Shown here: piece after piece, positions 1 through 12,379 of the stretch | Position numbering within the stretch: position 1 is the first letter of the stretch | Layout of the letters: every line of letters starts with the position of its first letter | NCBI GenBank assembly: GCA_034510155.1 | Contig: CM067377.1 | Span: 135,007,041-135,071,040, forward strand | Origin: Eucriotettix oculatus | Taxonomy: Eukaryota; Arthropoda; Insecta; Orthoptera; Tetrigidae | DNA: 64,000 nucleotides | Direction of reading: 5' to 3' | Program-made: the position numbers and the translations under genes | Notes under the pieces: model-generated | Seen by the model: only the letters and a program-made list of their open reading frames with translations | Told to the model about the DNA's origin: nothing | The model's database searches: none

Positions 1-3000
1 CTCTCCAAGGGTAACATAAAATCATAAATCTATAATAAGTTTGGTATTTATTAGTACCAAAAAAATTGTAAGCAATTTCATTATTTGTAAAGTGAAAATA
101 AGTATTAACAAAAGAAACGTGGAGATAAAATGGCCATTCAAGAACAGAAGTTATTTGTGAGTCAATGATCAATTCTGCGTACTCTTGACCTATGCAGTTT
201 TTTCTTTTTACAAAATCGTCATTTGACGCCTGCACCGTGCAGACACTAAACCCGAAATGACCTAAAATTGTAGATAAATAATTGTTATTTGAAATGGTAT
301 GTGACTCAAAATTATAAATCATTATTATAAGCCTCAAAATTCTTAGATTTGAAACTCTATTACGGGCAGAAGTAACAAAAGTATATTTTACTTCGTGAAA
401 TAAAAAAAATTCAGCAAATAAACACAATTACGGCGTGTTTTATGCAATTGTAGACGCACTAAAATAGTTCCAAAAATTTTCCGTAAAGTGCTCCCAACTC
501 TCTGAAAATTCACTGCGTACTCTTACCCTCCGTTACCATACAGGATTGTTATTAATATATATTTAAAATTTGTAAGTTCACTGAAGTTCTAAAAAATTTT
601 GAGATCAGATTATTACTTCCTTTACTTTTTACTATTAGTACAGTTCTATAATTCACAAATTAATAATATTAGCGAGCATATAATTAAATTATGTAACTAT
701 GTAATTGTCAAGATTGACTACTTAAGATAAGTGAGTACACAGTGCAATATTTAATATTTACGTCGACAGCCCATAATAATATCAAGCAATATAGAACTAT
801 AAAAACGCATTGAAACAATTAGAATTAATATTTAATATCGTTTAGCACAGAATATTTCGTGATTATTGTTGATAATTACTAAGATATACCTACGAATAAA
901 ATATATATGGTTCTGAAAATGTAGCAATTGTTTGATGAAAATTGGTAAAGACGTTCTATATGTTATGCATAACTTTAAATTATTAACAAATACTAAAGTA
1001 CACAATAATTGTTTTTTATATACAGAACTGAAATACGTAATGGTATGTAGATTTTACGGTTCCTTCTTTTGAGCATAACCATGCCATAAATTCATCTTGA
1101 AACTACTATTCAGTATTTAGGAGGCAATTCTGGTAGATTAGATAACGAGCCTCGGTAATAAAATAGCCATTCTTCTGTTTTTGTAATTTTAATTCCTTTC
1201 CAACTTTCCGGTTTCTTATGAAGTGTAAACAAAAAATACGTTTATGATCGCTTTAATGGTCTCACAAAGTGCTTCTTCCTAATGATGTTAGAATGAATAC
1301 AAGCCATAAACGCACGTTCACTCTTATACACCTGTATATGGAAATATAACATCGTATCATATTTACTCACTTAAATAATTAAAATATGCAGCATCATTAA
1401 TAACTGATAATAAACTTTTATAACTACTCATATACTAAGATAAATTTTCACGGACTGGGTAAATGCATTCTTTCAAGAACTAAGTAAGGTACGTAAGTGT
1501 ATCATCGTTACCGTATGAGGGAATATAAAATATCTAATACGGTATCGGAGTAAAATGGTTAATTATTTACAACAGAAAAAAATTGTTTGGTGACTTCTAG
1601 ACCTCGTATACTGAATTTCACCGTGTGAAATTATTTCGTCATTATAGTTTGAGTTTACAAATTTAATTGATTTATGAATTAGATGCTAATGATAATAAGA
1701 GACATAAAATATTTTACTGTTTTACTCATGGGACTGTATTCCGAGCACGTCATACGAGATTTCATCTTATAATACGAATAGTAACATAATTATTTATATG
1801 GCGGCATTGAAATATAGGATTAATATTGTACCGAAAATTATAATAAAAATTTAAACAATACGAATCTTGTTAATAGATTTCAATATAGTTTCATATTGTG
1901 TCAAAACATTAAAACTAGATTGATATGCTTATAAAGAATACAGAGACTTAGACAAAAGGAAAAGCTATGTAATACGATGGAGGAGAAGAACGGAAAAAAT
2001 AAAGTGAACAAACAAAGCAACTAATAAAGTAATAGGGGCGGGATCCATATTGAATAAGTTCTACGCAGAAATGCGAGCTGAAACCGGATTCATTCTGAGA
2101 AATATCTGCTTATTGGACATAACCACAACCAACTAAATACGGTCTTGAAAAAGGAAAACTTAACAAATGAACTATTTCCGTGAAAGAAAAAACATAAGTT
2201 TTGAATCTGAATATTAAAGCTGATATAAATTTTTACAACAATTTCGTGGATATAAAAACAAGTATGTTTCGACCAATAATAGATATTTATTTATGAAATT
2301 CAATCTATTTAGAATAGACTTATCAATACATTTTTTATATCTTCATCAAATAGTGACACTTCTTTTATAAAAAACAGCTGTTTTTCTTGAACAAGCGTTA
2401 TATTGTGGAACATATTTTATAATTAACATATTTTGAGTACAAATTATATCTTGATGGACCTATTTGTAAACTTAAACAGTCTTTAAATATTCTTATTCTT
2501 AATTCAGATCGGTAAGTATTAAGTTCTATTTCAATGAAAAAATAATGATTAAATCAAATTAAACACATTCTGTTTCCTTCAAGTCTTAATTTTAGTTGGC
2601 GATAGAGTTTTCGGCTTTACGCTGAAAACGTCTTCTGTTAAATAAGTATTTTATTAAATGAAATTTTACTGGTCGTTAAATATTTTTGATTAAGGAGAAC
2701 ACCCTCAAAATAAAATATTATATGTAGGAGTTTCTTAGTATATATGAAATTTAAATTACTCTTTCACCAGGTAAATTGAATAAAAGCTTGAAGAGACAAA
2801 CTAGCATCGAACCTATAATGTTCATTGTATAATAATTAATATAAACGGCAAAAATAATATAACGTCATAAACTGATGTATTTCAGTTATTTATTACGTGT
2901 CTATTTGCGAATATTTCCGTCTGTAAGTATTGCTTGGGTTCCGTTAATTAGTGAAAGCGTCCTTCTTTGTTCGCTTTGGAGAGTAAATTCGAGGCACGAG

Positions 3001-3183
3001 TAGTTCATTATGATCATCGTCAAGTGAAGAATTTCATTACTAGGCGCTAATGACAAATTGATGTTAACGAGCCTTTGAGACAGTGAAGCGAATCAATGCT
3101 GCAGAACAAAATGCTTCTCATGGATATTTTTTTAGTCTTCAGTGATCTTATTTATAACTTAAAATAGATACTCCAGGAGCCTC
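1..3183. other. AT-rich non-coding stretch, nothing recognised
   Basis: No reading frame here resembles a known family and no long repeat or tRNA-like sequence was recognised. The base composition is strongly AT-rich throughout. Ancient transposon debris beyond recognition by eye cannot be excluded. Confidence 0.6.
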
Positions 3184-4335
3184 CGAGGGCTGTTCGATAA
3201 GTCTGGTTAATTTTTATGAAAGAGCGGGAAATCATAGGCTATTGTGGATGAACACGACCCTTTTAAGTTTTAAACAAATGGTCAGTCGTAGTTTACTGTT
3301 GTCAGCCTTATGTAGTGTAGTCAGAAGGGGATAAAAAAAAGAATATCCCGCTGTCATTAAACACTTTCTTTTGAAGGTTTGGACAGGAACACAAAATAAA
3401 AACAGAATTGGATGAAGTTCATGCGGATTCTGCACCGGCATTGAAGGCCCATTACTTCTGGATTTTAAACGAGGTCGCAGAAGTACAGAAGATGAAACTT
3501 GCTCCGGCCATCCATTTGAGGTCACCACTCAAGAAACCATCGACAAAGTTCATAATAGCGTAATGGTAGATCGTAGAGGTAGCTGATGCCGTAGGCTTCT
3601 CAACTGATTAAATGTAAATCATCCTATGTGAAAAGCTGGCCATGAAAAAGCTATGTGGCCGATGTTTGCCATGACTGTTGATGTTGAACCAAAAACAGAT
3701 GAGGAAAAGCATTTCAACGCAGAATCTAACAATGTTTAGGCGTAACCTACAGGACTTTTTTGTGCATATACGTAACTATAGTTGAAATTTGGACCCATCA
3801 CTAGACTCGAGAGGTTAAAAATCTATCAAAGTAATGGACAAAAGCTCGTGAAATTAACCAAAAAAGGCGAAGACTGTTTTGTCAGTTGGAAAGGCGGTGA
3901 TCACTTTTGGGATTCTCAGGGTATGATATTTATAGAGTTACTGGAAAAGGGCACAACCATAACTGGGCTCAAATATACTGTTCCATTGGATAGTGTGAAA
4001 CGGGTGAGGATTAAGATACGATCAAGATTGGCGCTCAAGAAAGAGCACCAGCGCACAAAGGCGAAAGTGTATGAGCTTAACATACGAATTCTTTTCTCAT
4101 CCACCAAGTGACTTCTTCTTGTTCCCGAACTTGAAAATTTGGCTTGGTGGGAATAAATTTTCATCAAATGGGGAAGTGATTGAGGCTGTGAAGGAGTATT
4201 TTGCAGACTTTGGCAAAAACCTATTTATGAGATGGGCTCAAAAAATTGCAAACTCCCTGCACCAAGAAATAATGTCACTTTCCTAAAAATAAATAATTTC
4301 GTTACATGTTTACCAGACATCTCAAGCAGCCCGCG
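3184..4335 (+). mobile_element. Degenerate mariner transposon with recognisable terminal inverted repeats
   Basis: The left end and the reverse complement of the right end match over about 25 bases: the left begins CGAGGGCTGTTCGATAAGTC and the right CGCGGGCTGCTTGAGATGTC, both followed by TGGT. Between them lie remnants of a mariner transposase in the same orientation. At about 1.15 kb the copy is slightly shorter than a typical 1.3-kb mariner, consistent with small deletions. The transposase wording resembles the mellifera-type mariners, which is a family judgement by eye. The copy cannot move itself. The TA target duplication expected of mariner is not clear at the left edge. Confidence 0.85.
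3461..4285 (+). pseudogene. Mariner transposase pseudogene (frameshifts, stops, catalytic Asp changes)
   Basis: In its family this protein cuts and rejoins DNA at TA sites using a DD34D triad. The remnant can be read in pieces across all three frames. A helix-turn-helix linker reads DFKRGRRSTEDE at 3461 and runs 41 codons to a stop. Then come EVADAVGFSTD (about 3576), EKLAMKKLCG (about 3630), a part reading FRRNLQDFF, and FWDSQGMIFIELLEKG (about 3906). The C-terminal block SDFFLFPNLKIWLGG lies at about 4100-4150. At the first catalytic position the sequence reads VEIWTHH, so Asp aligns with Glu (3784-3786). At the second it reads QERAPAHK, again Glu for Asp (4039-4041). The third Asp in PPSDFF is kept, but about six residues just before it are deleted. 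The gene is dead. Confidence 0.85.
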
Positions 4336-5879
4336 TACAAGATATTATGTACACTTTTAATACGTTTCTGTATTTATTATAATGCTTTTGATACATGTGT
4401 GAGACAGCATGAGTCCAGATTGCACATACTTTATAATTCTAAGAAGAAGGTCAGACTGCCTATAAAATATTTCACATGAGCTTTCCCATATTCTGCCTCT
4501 CACGCGCTGCGCGGCGCGATGGTGGGAACTATAGTCCAGGCCTTCCATACTGTCTCCCCGAGTTGAAAGCGATGGGAATTACTGCCAGGAAACGTTTTGA
4601 TCCAAAAAAGATTTAAACTACCTTTCCCTTTGTTACATCCGTACGCACGCTTCACTTTCGCACTCTCTTCTCACTGCGTAAAGGACGTGGAGGAGGCAGT
4701 CTAATAAAAAACAATAAACTGCGAGTGAATTGGTCGTAGGATCCGTTGTCTTAGTGAAAACTGCAGCATTAGGGCAAATTACGATCTCCAACATCACATT
4801 TTGCCGTTAAACCCGCCGTTAGTACCGTAGACCGACGTCGGGGGCTCACGATCTACAGACCCGTCGTAAAGTTCTTTTTAACGTTAATAACCTTTATTAA
4901 ACGCCACAGGAATCCGCCCAAGTGCATCACGGTCTCAATAACTGTCACTTCAGTCTACAAGGCAGCGAGTGAATAGTAGGATAGAAAATGACGACGTCAT
5001 TAGTTTTATTCTGTTCATATAAGATATAAGAAACTACAACTTGCAGTATTACATGCATACTCGCTTTCTGTAGGGTTTTCAATAAGAGCGTGTCGGTTCT
5101 GAAATAAAATGAAGCAAACTGCGTGTGAGGTATTTACGAACTTCTTTTTCCATTTGAAAGGCTCATGTATGCCCTTCAAAATAAAATAATAATTTCGTTA
5201 ATACCTCACAGGCAGCTTATTTTATCCTCTTTCAACATCGACGCGCCCTTATTGAAATACTCTGTTCCCTAATCAACACTTGCCGAATGGCCAACCTTTT
5301 ACTTAGTGGAAAATAAATGAAGCTGTGAAGTTTTTTAGGCTACATAGCTAAAAAGATGTTCTACTTAAAACGACAGACAATTTACTAATTACTTCAACAA
5401 ATTAGGCATGACGATCTGAATAGTATTTGTGACTTAAACTACGACGACTTACAGTTGCTGAGACATAATATAAAAACAAATTGCATTATTACGCTATATT
5501 TTTATTTATGAGATCCGACCTACCTGATACATCAATCAACAATTTTTCATCTATATATTTCATTTCACAGACATTGGAAGCTATTTTTACGTTTTTCGTA
5601 TGATCTGTTGTCCAGTCATCCATAAGACGATAAAACAAAAATTACAAAAAGAGAAACATCATTTAATTCATACGACATCCAGCAAAACTATAAATTGATG
5701 GGAGAATTTATTTGCTTATAAAATATCTTTGGCAGGTTTCCAGAATCATTTGCATTTTACAAACGATAGAATAGACTGCTTAATTCAGGTGAATTAAGGT
5801 AGGGTTTAAAACGCTAGAAAAAGAATATCGTAAGTGCTTTCTGATTTTCAATTCACTTGTAATATCGCGTTTGAGGTTA
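4336..5879. other. Non-coding; locally CpG-rich at about 4490-4990
   Basis: No gene is recognised. The stretch at 4490-4530 (around CACGCGCTGCGCGGCGCGAT) and 4790-4870 is richer in GC and CpG than the flanks, which might mark an old promoter or an unidentified repeat. The rest is AT-rich. Confidence 0.4.
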
Positions 5880-6830
5880 CAGTGAAGCAGACGCATATCC
5901 TTTGAGTCCTGCAGGTGGTTCTCTGTCCATGGATTGTGTGATACTTATCTGGCCAGAAGTGTGATTTCCAGGAGGGTCCAGCCAGCGTTATATTTTGTGC
6001 AGGCGGTCTGAGTATTTCTAAGTTGTTTTGCGGTCATAAGCATCGTAGCATTAAATAAATTAAAATTTTTCGCGGGGGAGTCGTAATATTGTAGAGCTCG
6101 CGAAAAAATCTATCGCTCGATCTTGAGAAACGTCAGTCATCGATTATTCAACATGGGATACGAGCTTACTGTTGAACTGTAGACTATCGGTGTCGGTTGG
6201 AGCATTGATTTGCGGCGCTGAATAACGTCACACATCATCGGAACGCAGTCAGGCAAAATGATAGATATCATGGTCAAACACATCTACTCGGACTCCGGCG
6301 GTTTTCGAGTCAAAAGAAAAGATACATTGTTTGACAAACAGGGGTAACAAAAATCAGAAGTTCGGGCGTCAGTGGGATTAGTTCCACGGCCTCTGGAATG
6401 AGAGGACCAAGGTTGGGAAGAAGCCTGGATTTCTCCAAAAACCTTGGGGGAGAGGGGTAAACTATTCTTCCCAGATAAGATTAACAATAAGTCTGAAGCG
6501 GGGAAGATGTATTAAAAACCCTTGCATACGGGGATAAAAGAGATCGAGGAGACGAGAGAGGTTGATCAGATGAATTAGTGGCAGATTGTGAGATTTCAGC
6601 GCAGATAAGCACATTATCGGACAGATAGTCTGAGGAGTCAAGGCGAAGACTGTAAATTGTCCTGAACCAGGGACAATAGGAGCGGTTGCGCAGTGTGATC
6701 GATAACGACCTAAATAGGAGGAAATAGCAGCGATAGAAGACGCTGGAAGGACACGATAATTACCCCTGTAACCTTTTTGCTGATTTCTTCACTGCCAGGT
6801 CCAAGTAGATTTTTTGTGAAATATTTCCAC
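5880..6830. other. GC- and purine-rich relict of unknown origin
   Basis: This stretch differs sharply in composition from both flanks, with G-rich and purine-rich runs at 6400-6560 and many GAGA-like tracts. No open frame matches a family I recognise and no paired terminal repeats were found. A decayed retrotransposon is one explanation, but nothing seen proves it. Confidence 0.3.
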
Positions 6831-6916
6831 TCTATGAGTAGGCCCTTAACATACGACCCTGAGTATAGAGATCTAGGATTTTAGTTGTAAGAGAATTAAT
6901 TATTTGTATAATTTTT

Positions 6917-6945
6917 GTATATATATATATATATAAATATAAAAT
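6917..6945. repeat. (TA)n microsatellite
   Basis: A run of alternating T and A, about 22 bases before it becomes impure. It lies in an AT-rich stretch with no gene. Confidence 0.9.
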
Positions 6946-8380
6946 TATTAAGTATAAAGTTAATTGTTTTTTGTTATTAAATGGAAATTCATTCTTAATA
7001 TATGAATATTTCATTAAAATAAAAAATACCCCCTATTCAATTGAATGTGAATAGACTGTGCCAGCCTAATATCAAAATTTTGCAAGTACTACGAATGAAT
7101 AAAGAACATTACTAAGCTATCATACCTGATACGTTTGCTCGAACGTAAAATCAGCCATACATTAATTAAACTAAAATAAATCTTAAAAGTTAAATTAAGT
7201 GACGCGATATAATTATTCTTATTCATTTCAGTATCAACGCTTGCGTGGACTTAAGTATATCCCAAATGGAAATAGTAAAATTTTCATGACTCATACATTT
7301 CTCTATCACTTTTGAAGACCATTTTTATATAACATGCATATGAAGAGAATACTTACAAATATCATATTAAGCAAGGATAAAAAATATGGCTTTATTCAAA
7401 TTATTGGAAAACAACAGAAAGATTGACGCGGTACATTTATTTTCAGGCACATTCTATGTCGTTTCAGGTCTTTATCTATAGGTTTGCTGCTTAAGAGACA
7501 TCTTGGCTCTAAGGTGCGAGTAATTAGTCTTCCTTCGGGTTGTGTTTAGAGGGTGTCCTGCGACGCTCTGCTCAGTATTTATGGGCGTCGTAAACACTGC
7601 GCGACTGCTCACGCATGAATAACAATTCCATGTAACAAAGGAGAGTGCAGAGAGAAATTTCGCTTAAACTATGCAAGAAATTTTCCTGGTTATACCAATT
7701 TCATTGTTCTGTTGTTGTCTTATGTATCGGAAAATTTACAGTCCTTCGGGTAAGCGACTTGCCTCATTGCAATTTGTAATTATAGGTTTTATGAAATGTA
7801 GTGAAATTGGTATCTATTTCTAACGTACAAGAAAATCAGTTCTATGTTCATCATTAATTATATAGATAACTGTTGATAGATAGTATTAAATTAACAATCG
7901 CATATTCCACTCATTGAAGTTGATTCAAGAGAAGGTGAAAAAGATTTTTGTGTATTATGAATTAATTTCTAGTTTTGTCTGCTTCAGCTATTATGTCTGT
8001 TTTACGTCGATGTATCGACAAAACAATATGCTTACTAATTAAACTTTGACTGAGCCAATATCAGTTCACACATAAACAATCATGTAAGGTTATGAGTTTA
8101 ATCACTGGTGTTGATCAAGGCAGCATATTAATTTTTTTCCTTTAACTCAAATATATAGTAGTAAACATACCGGACAGTTAAGAAAAACAAATTGTGTATA
8201 AACTGGTGAGTGCACATAAATAGATATTGCAACTGCAATAAAACTAATAATTATTGAGAATATTTCCATGTGTTAATACCTATATGCAGATTTTATTAAA
8301 AAATAGAACGTCAATGAATTTTGCAGACACGAAAATATTTAATTACATTTAAAAGATCAATATGGAAAAATGCAGACAGT
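6946..8380. other. AT-rich non-coding stretch
   Basis: No recognisable coding sequence. A small GC-richer patch sits at about 7545-7610. Nothing else was identified. Confidence 0.5.
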
Positions 8381-8383
8381 ACC

Positions 8384-8560
8384 TGGGACCTTCCGCTTAC
8401 CGGGCGGATAGTCTACCACTGAGCCATTCCTAGTCGACGCCAGATATCCGATGCAACATTCCTCTACTCTTGTATACCTAAGCTCAGGCTACGCCTATAA
8501 TTTACCAATCACACTCTTCACAACCTAGTTATACGAAATCAGTGAAGAATGGACATTACA
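8384..8560 (-). repeat. tRNA-derived SINE copy with shared body
   Basis: Read on the minus strand, TGGCTCAGTGGTAGACTATC resembles a pol III A box and tRNA D-arm, and GGTCCCAGGT occupies the B-box position. The adjoining segment (AACATTCCTCTACTCTTGTA on the plus strand, ending near AATGGACATTA) recurs at 20125-20255 and 35480-35570, so this is a dispersed family. On the minus strand the tRNA-like part lies 3' of the shared body, the reverse of a simple SINE, so the unit may be composite. Confidence 0.6.
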
Positions 8561-8581
8561 TATTTATTAACGTTGCTTAAA

Positions 8582-8716
8582 TTCAAAGAGAGAATTACTA
8601 TAATTGAAACTCAGCACTAAGGTCATGAAACCAAAATTAGAAGATCATTTCTAATCTTTTAAATTTAGTTTCATGGCTTTTGTACTGAGTTTAAATTGCA
8701 GTAATTCTCTCTTTGA
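8582..8716. repeat. Foldback element (long hairpin, about 62-bp arms)
   Basis: The left arm (from ATTCAAAGAGAGAATTACTA) and the right arm (ending AGTAATTCTCTCTTTGATAT) are reverse complements over roughly 62 bases with a few mismatches. A loop of only about 6-10 bases lies near 8645-8655. No coding capacity is present. It resembles a foldback MITE. Confidence 0.8.
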
Positions 8717-8974
8717 TATTTAATTCTATTAAATTAACCCCACATATTTCATATTTAGTTTATTAATTCAATGCAATGAAATATTTGAATGCCTGCGAAA
8801 TTAAAGGTTATTTTATTTTTTAAATAATTACAAAGTATTTGTCACAGTTTTAGATAATAGTGCAAATGGAAAATTTTCATCTTTCATAACACATTCGCAA
8901 TTTGGCGAGGCTCGTAGTCAGTGTTCAGTCCTTCAGTCTTGGCCACAGTTTTACAGGCTGTAACAAGCACAAAC

Positions 8975-9052
8975 ATGTATGCCCTTGCCGGGTTTCGAAC
9001 CCGAGACCTCTAAGGTGTGATGCTGAGTCTTAGACCAGGTTTTCCCCTTTTA
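8975..9052 (-). repeat. tRNA-like SINE head
   Basis: On the minus strand a tRNA-like segment carries a near-perfect B box in GAGGTCTCGGGTTCGAAACC, and the T-arm can pair (CCGGGTT/AACCCGG). A clear acceptor stem is absent, so this is a SINE head or tRNA relic rather than a functional tRNA. The anticodon-arm and T-arm wording resembles the copy at 11840-12082. Confidence 0.6.
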
Positions 9053-9315
9053 GCTAATATTATTAAATAGTTTATCTGACATTTAATTGTTAATTTTATT
9101 TTTATTCTGTCCACCAGTCACAGAGAACCATCAAATTATAGATTCACAGTAATATGTGTAATATAAGTGCTGTAAAGAGCCTTAATCGAGTAGTAAATGG
9201 CGAATATTATTTGTTTTTATCCTTTTTAATTTAATTATGGAAATTAACGGAGAACTTGATCTTGAAAGATAATAAAATATATTAATTAGTTACAATATGT
9301 GACTCTTTGGAAATA

Positions 9316-9670
9316 AATAATAAAACAGCCTATAAGTTAATTTAATATGAATTTGATTAACATTTCTTTAAAAGAATACTCATCTTATTATGAACACTAA
9401 CAACACTCCTATGATTGTTTGTCACTGTTATATCGGCCTCTTCGCTTGCAAGACTCGCAATTCTAAGTTTTCATCTGTATTTTCTTGTTTCCGTAATTAA
9501 TTTTTCTTTTTATAAGATTATACATATTATAATGTAAATATTTCTTTGGTATTTTTAGTTTAATTGACACCAAATGAGATTCCAAATCAAGAAGGAATCG
9601 TCATCAACGAACTAATTTCAATCAATTTCATATTTAATTATATCTGACTTATAGGCTGTTTTACTATTTA
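9316..9670. repeat. Inverted-repeat element, about 45-bp arms
   Basis: The left arm (AATAAAACAGCCTATAAGTT, about 9318-9360) pairs with the right arm (ACTTATAGGCTGTTTTACTA, about 9620-9668), about 300 bases apart. No coding capacity lies between. It is likely a non-autonomous DNA element or an inverted duplication. Confidence 0.65.
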
Positions 9671-9724
9671 TAAAATATATTATTATATATATTACTTTAA
9701 GTTTTTTAGAAGAATTTGAAATGT

Positions 9725-10035
9725 TAATACGACTCGTCCCAAATTTTTGGGACCTCTTCAGTTCGTTAGTTAAAATATTATTAAAATTTCGTAACATCCG
9801 GGGCCGAAAAGAAAATTTTTTGCCGGCAATACGAAATTTTAATAAGATTTTCATTAATGAATAAATAGGTCTGGAAAGTTGGCGACGAATATATTAAGTC
9901 AGATTAATTTATAAATGAAATTCAAAGAATGGCCAAAAGTCAGAAATGGAATAACTTCATTTGAATACGTTTCGTCTCCCAAGTTTAGGGATCTCCTCGG
10001 TCCTGTAATTAAAATTACAAACGTCCAAGGTAATC
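9725..10035. repeat. Diverged direct repeat pair plus 16-bp palindrome
   Basis: A segment at 9725-9800 and another at 9963-10030 share a similar order of words (CGTCCCAA...GGGACCTC versus CGTCTCCCAA...GGGATCTC, then AGTTAAAAT versus AATTAAAAT). Within the first lies a perfect 16-bp inverted repeat, TTATTAAAATTTCGTA at 9778-9793 against 9830-9845. No coding sequence is seen. Confidence 0.45.
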
Positions 10036-11640
10036 AAATAGTCAACTACAACAACAAGAAGTCAGATTAATTTAATTATTTTATTTGTCCAATAACATGA
10101 TGTACAGCAAAAGAACTACTTTATTTATGTAGATTACGTTCGTTTTTTCTATGAGGTCTATTGCAATCTAATATGGATTATTACCAATCATAAAAATATT
10201 TTATAGAAAATCTCAAATGGGATGTAACGTAGAGGCTCAGGCAAGGTCGAAGTCATAACTAGGGATACTTTTAACCTTTTGTTGTTTACACTTCATCTTT
10301 TCTGTAGTATATGTAGGTATGTGACAGCAATTGACCTACAATTTATTTATTTTACGCTGATAATCATTGCTCATATTCTTTGTTGATTGTATCGCATGGA
10401 GGAAATTGGCACAGGGATTTACCACGTTCGTATATTACTAATATCGTTATAACGATTCCATGCCAATTAAATGCACAAAATACTACTGGTTATTTGTAAA
10501 GGAAAATAAAATTTTAATGCTAAATATGGGCCTGTGAACTTTGGTACTCGTGTATTGTTGTCCCCTTTGTACGTAAACACAGAATAAGCGCTGTTTAGGT
10601 CATCAGACCAAGGAGCTTCGTTATTTATCACCCTGAAGTGATTCTCGGAAGGCGGGAAGGCGGACAAAAGACTCGATAGACTCGAAGCTTAAAGTAGCAT
10701 TCAGTTATTCAGGACCTTTGATAATGTTTCATGTCAGCCTACTTCTCCGTAAAACTATTATTAAGTTTGGACCGTTCTACTTGGAAACTTTCCGCGCTTG
10801 AATAGTCTCTTAAATATTGTCGGACGTTTTGTCTGATTTGCAGTGAGTTTACTTATTAATTTCTTAGTTATAAAGAAACACCTGATGTAACCAGAGATGA
10901 AAGTCGGATGCTGAACACTGAACTGAATGTGTCCGATTAAATATGCTCATAAATTCCTCGTACCTTTATGAGTAAATATGAACGGAACTTCTGCTGCTTT
11001 CCGTCACCTTGGAATGCGTTCCTGTCACTGCTGGTATTTACCTAATCGCAAAAACGTGTCAGCGACCTTAACTAATACGGGCGACCACTAATGTCTCGTG
11101 CTCGGCTATCGCTGGGGCCAAGATAAGGGTTCATTTGAAGACCAGGCGGAAACGACCACAATGGGGGTGAATCATTTCAGAAACCTTCAGATAAACATTC
11201 CTGGGTTCTACTAAACAACCATTTTACGAAAATTCCTCCAAGCTTGTAACCATGATAGAAACCATGCAAGTATTGCATTACAGCTAGTTGGGGAAGTGCA
11301 TTTTGCAAAGGGCAGATCTTTTTCAGTACTCTGCGGTTGTATTTGGAGCATTTGTATTGATATCCACACGAAGATGCAACCAATATCACCGGTTACCTGA
11401 CGTTGGAATCAGGTCCAGCTACAACTCTACAGGCAACTAACGGGCTTTCGACTAAAATGACAAAACATTATCTTTCCTCGTGAACAGTAATGATCATTTA
11501 AAATAATAAACCCAACTCAAGAAAAAAATAAACATATTTTTTACTAGTCAGAAACGAAAATTGACTATTAAAGCAATTCTTCTCTCTTTAAATACGAACA
11601 ATTTATAAAGTGCCCATTATTCAATGATTTCCACTCTGTA
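10036..11640. other. Non-coding stretch, nothing recognised
   Basis: Short frames only and none recognisable. Composition is mildly GC-richer at 10960-11180. No repeats were matched to other parts of the window. Confidence 0.5.
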
Positions 11641-11679
11641 CAAAGTAGATTGTCATTGAGCATGAGCTTCAAATATACA

Positions 11680-11790
11680 AGGGAGGAACGATCATTCTCC
11701 GGATCCGCACATCGACTCGGACCGGTCCTGGGTTCTATTCCCGGAATCGGTTGAGAATTTTCGAAACTCATAATAATAATAAAGGAATCA
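11680..11790 (+). repeat. tRNA-like SINE piece with (AAT)n tail
   Basis: GGTCCTGGGTTCTATTCCCG on the plus strand contains a B-box-like core and can pair as a T-arm. It is followed downstream by a short AATAATAATAA tract like a SINE 3' tail. No full cloverleaf is seen. Confidence 0.45.
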
Positions 11791-11839
11791 GAGCTTAATC
11801 CTACCGCTTGCAAAAAAAAAGATAATTTAAAATAATAAA

Positions 11840-12082
11840 TCAAGCTCTTCTTCGTTGGCTCTGCAACCCATTCCCTTGGCCTGCCGGGTCGACTGCGGAC
11901 TGTTATCTTACATGAGAAATTTCAAATTTGGAGTGATACGTGGTCAGCGTATTGATCCTCCAGCAGTCCCAGACCCAGTTTCTGTCACCATGATGGCACA
12001 TATATCAAAGCGCACGCCAGGATTCGAACCAGGGACCTCTGGGTTGTGAGGCAGCGAGGCTAGCCTCTAGATCACAGGAGGT
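11840..12082 (-). repeat. tRNA-derived SINE, near full length
   Basis: On the minus strand the head at about 12082-12010 shows an A-box-like GATCTAGAGGCTAGCC and an exact B box (GGTTCGAATCC) inside CCCTGGTTCGAATCCTGG. The body follows to about 11840. The distal part, on the minus strand CAGTCCGCAGTCGACCCGGC, recurs on the plus strand at 17935-18000. This shows a dispersed SINE family with a tRNA head and a unique body. The parent tRNA is uncertain. Confidence 0.7.
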
Positions 12083-12379
12083 CATCAAACCCAAGAAATA
12101 ACTAAACATATATTTCATAAGTCAGAAACGTAAACTGAGAGCCAAGCGATTCTTAAAATTTATGTTTCTGAGAAGTAAATCCTATATATACCATTACAAA
12201 AAATATATAGAAATGATAACGAAGGCTAGATGCATAAATGAAATTAAATACACCTCTTCTCAAGGTACATTAACCTTTAGATAATGGTTTCGATAACTTC
12301 ATGCAAAATAATTGAAGTTTCACCCGTTATCTCGTAAGGCTCTTAAATCATGCACAACAGACGTCAATTGATGTAATTG

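Noticed and set aside
5880..6830. GC-rich relict considered as an LTR retrotransposon end
   Set aside because: No paired terminal repeats, primer binding site or coding motifs could be found.
8975..9052. Possible tRNA gene on the minus strand
   Set aside because: The T-arm pairs but the acceptor and D arms do not form. It is best read as a SINE head.
12010..12082. Possible functional tRNA gene on the minus strand
   Set aside because: The B box is perfect, but no proper acceptor stem could be paired and the sequence continues into a dispersed SINE body.
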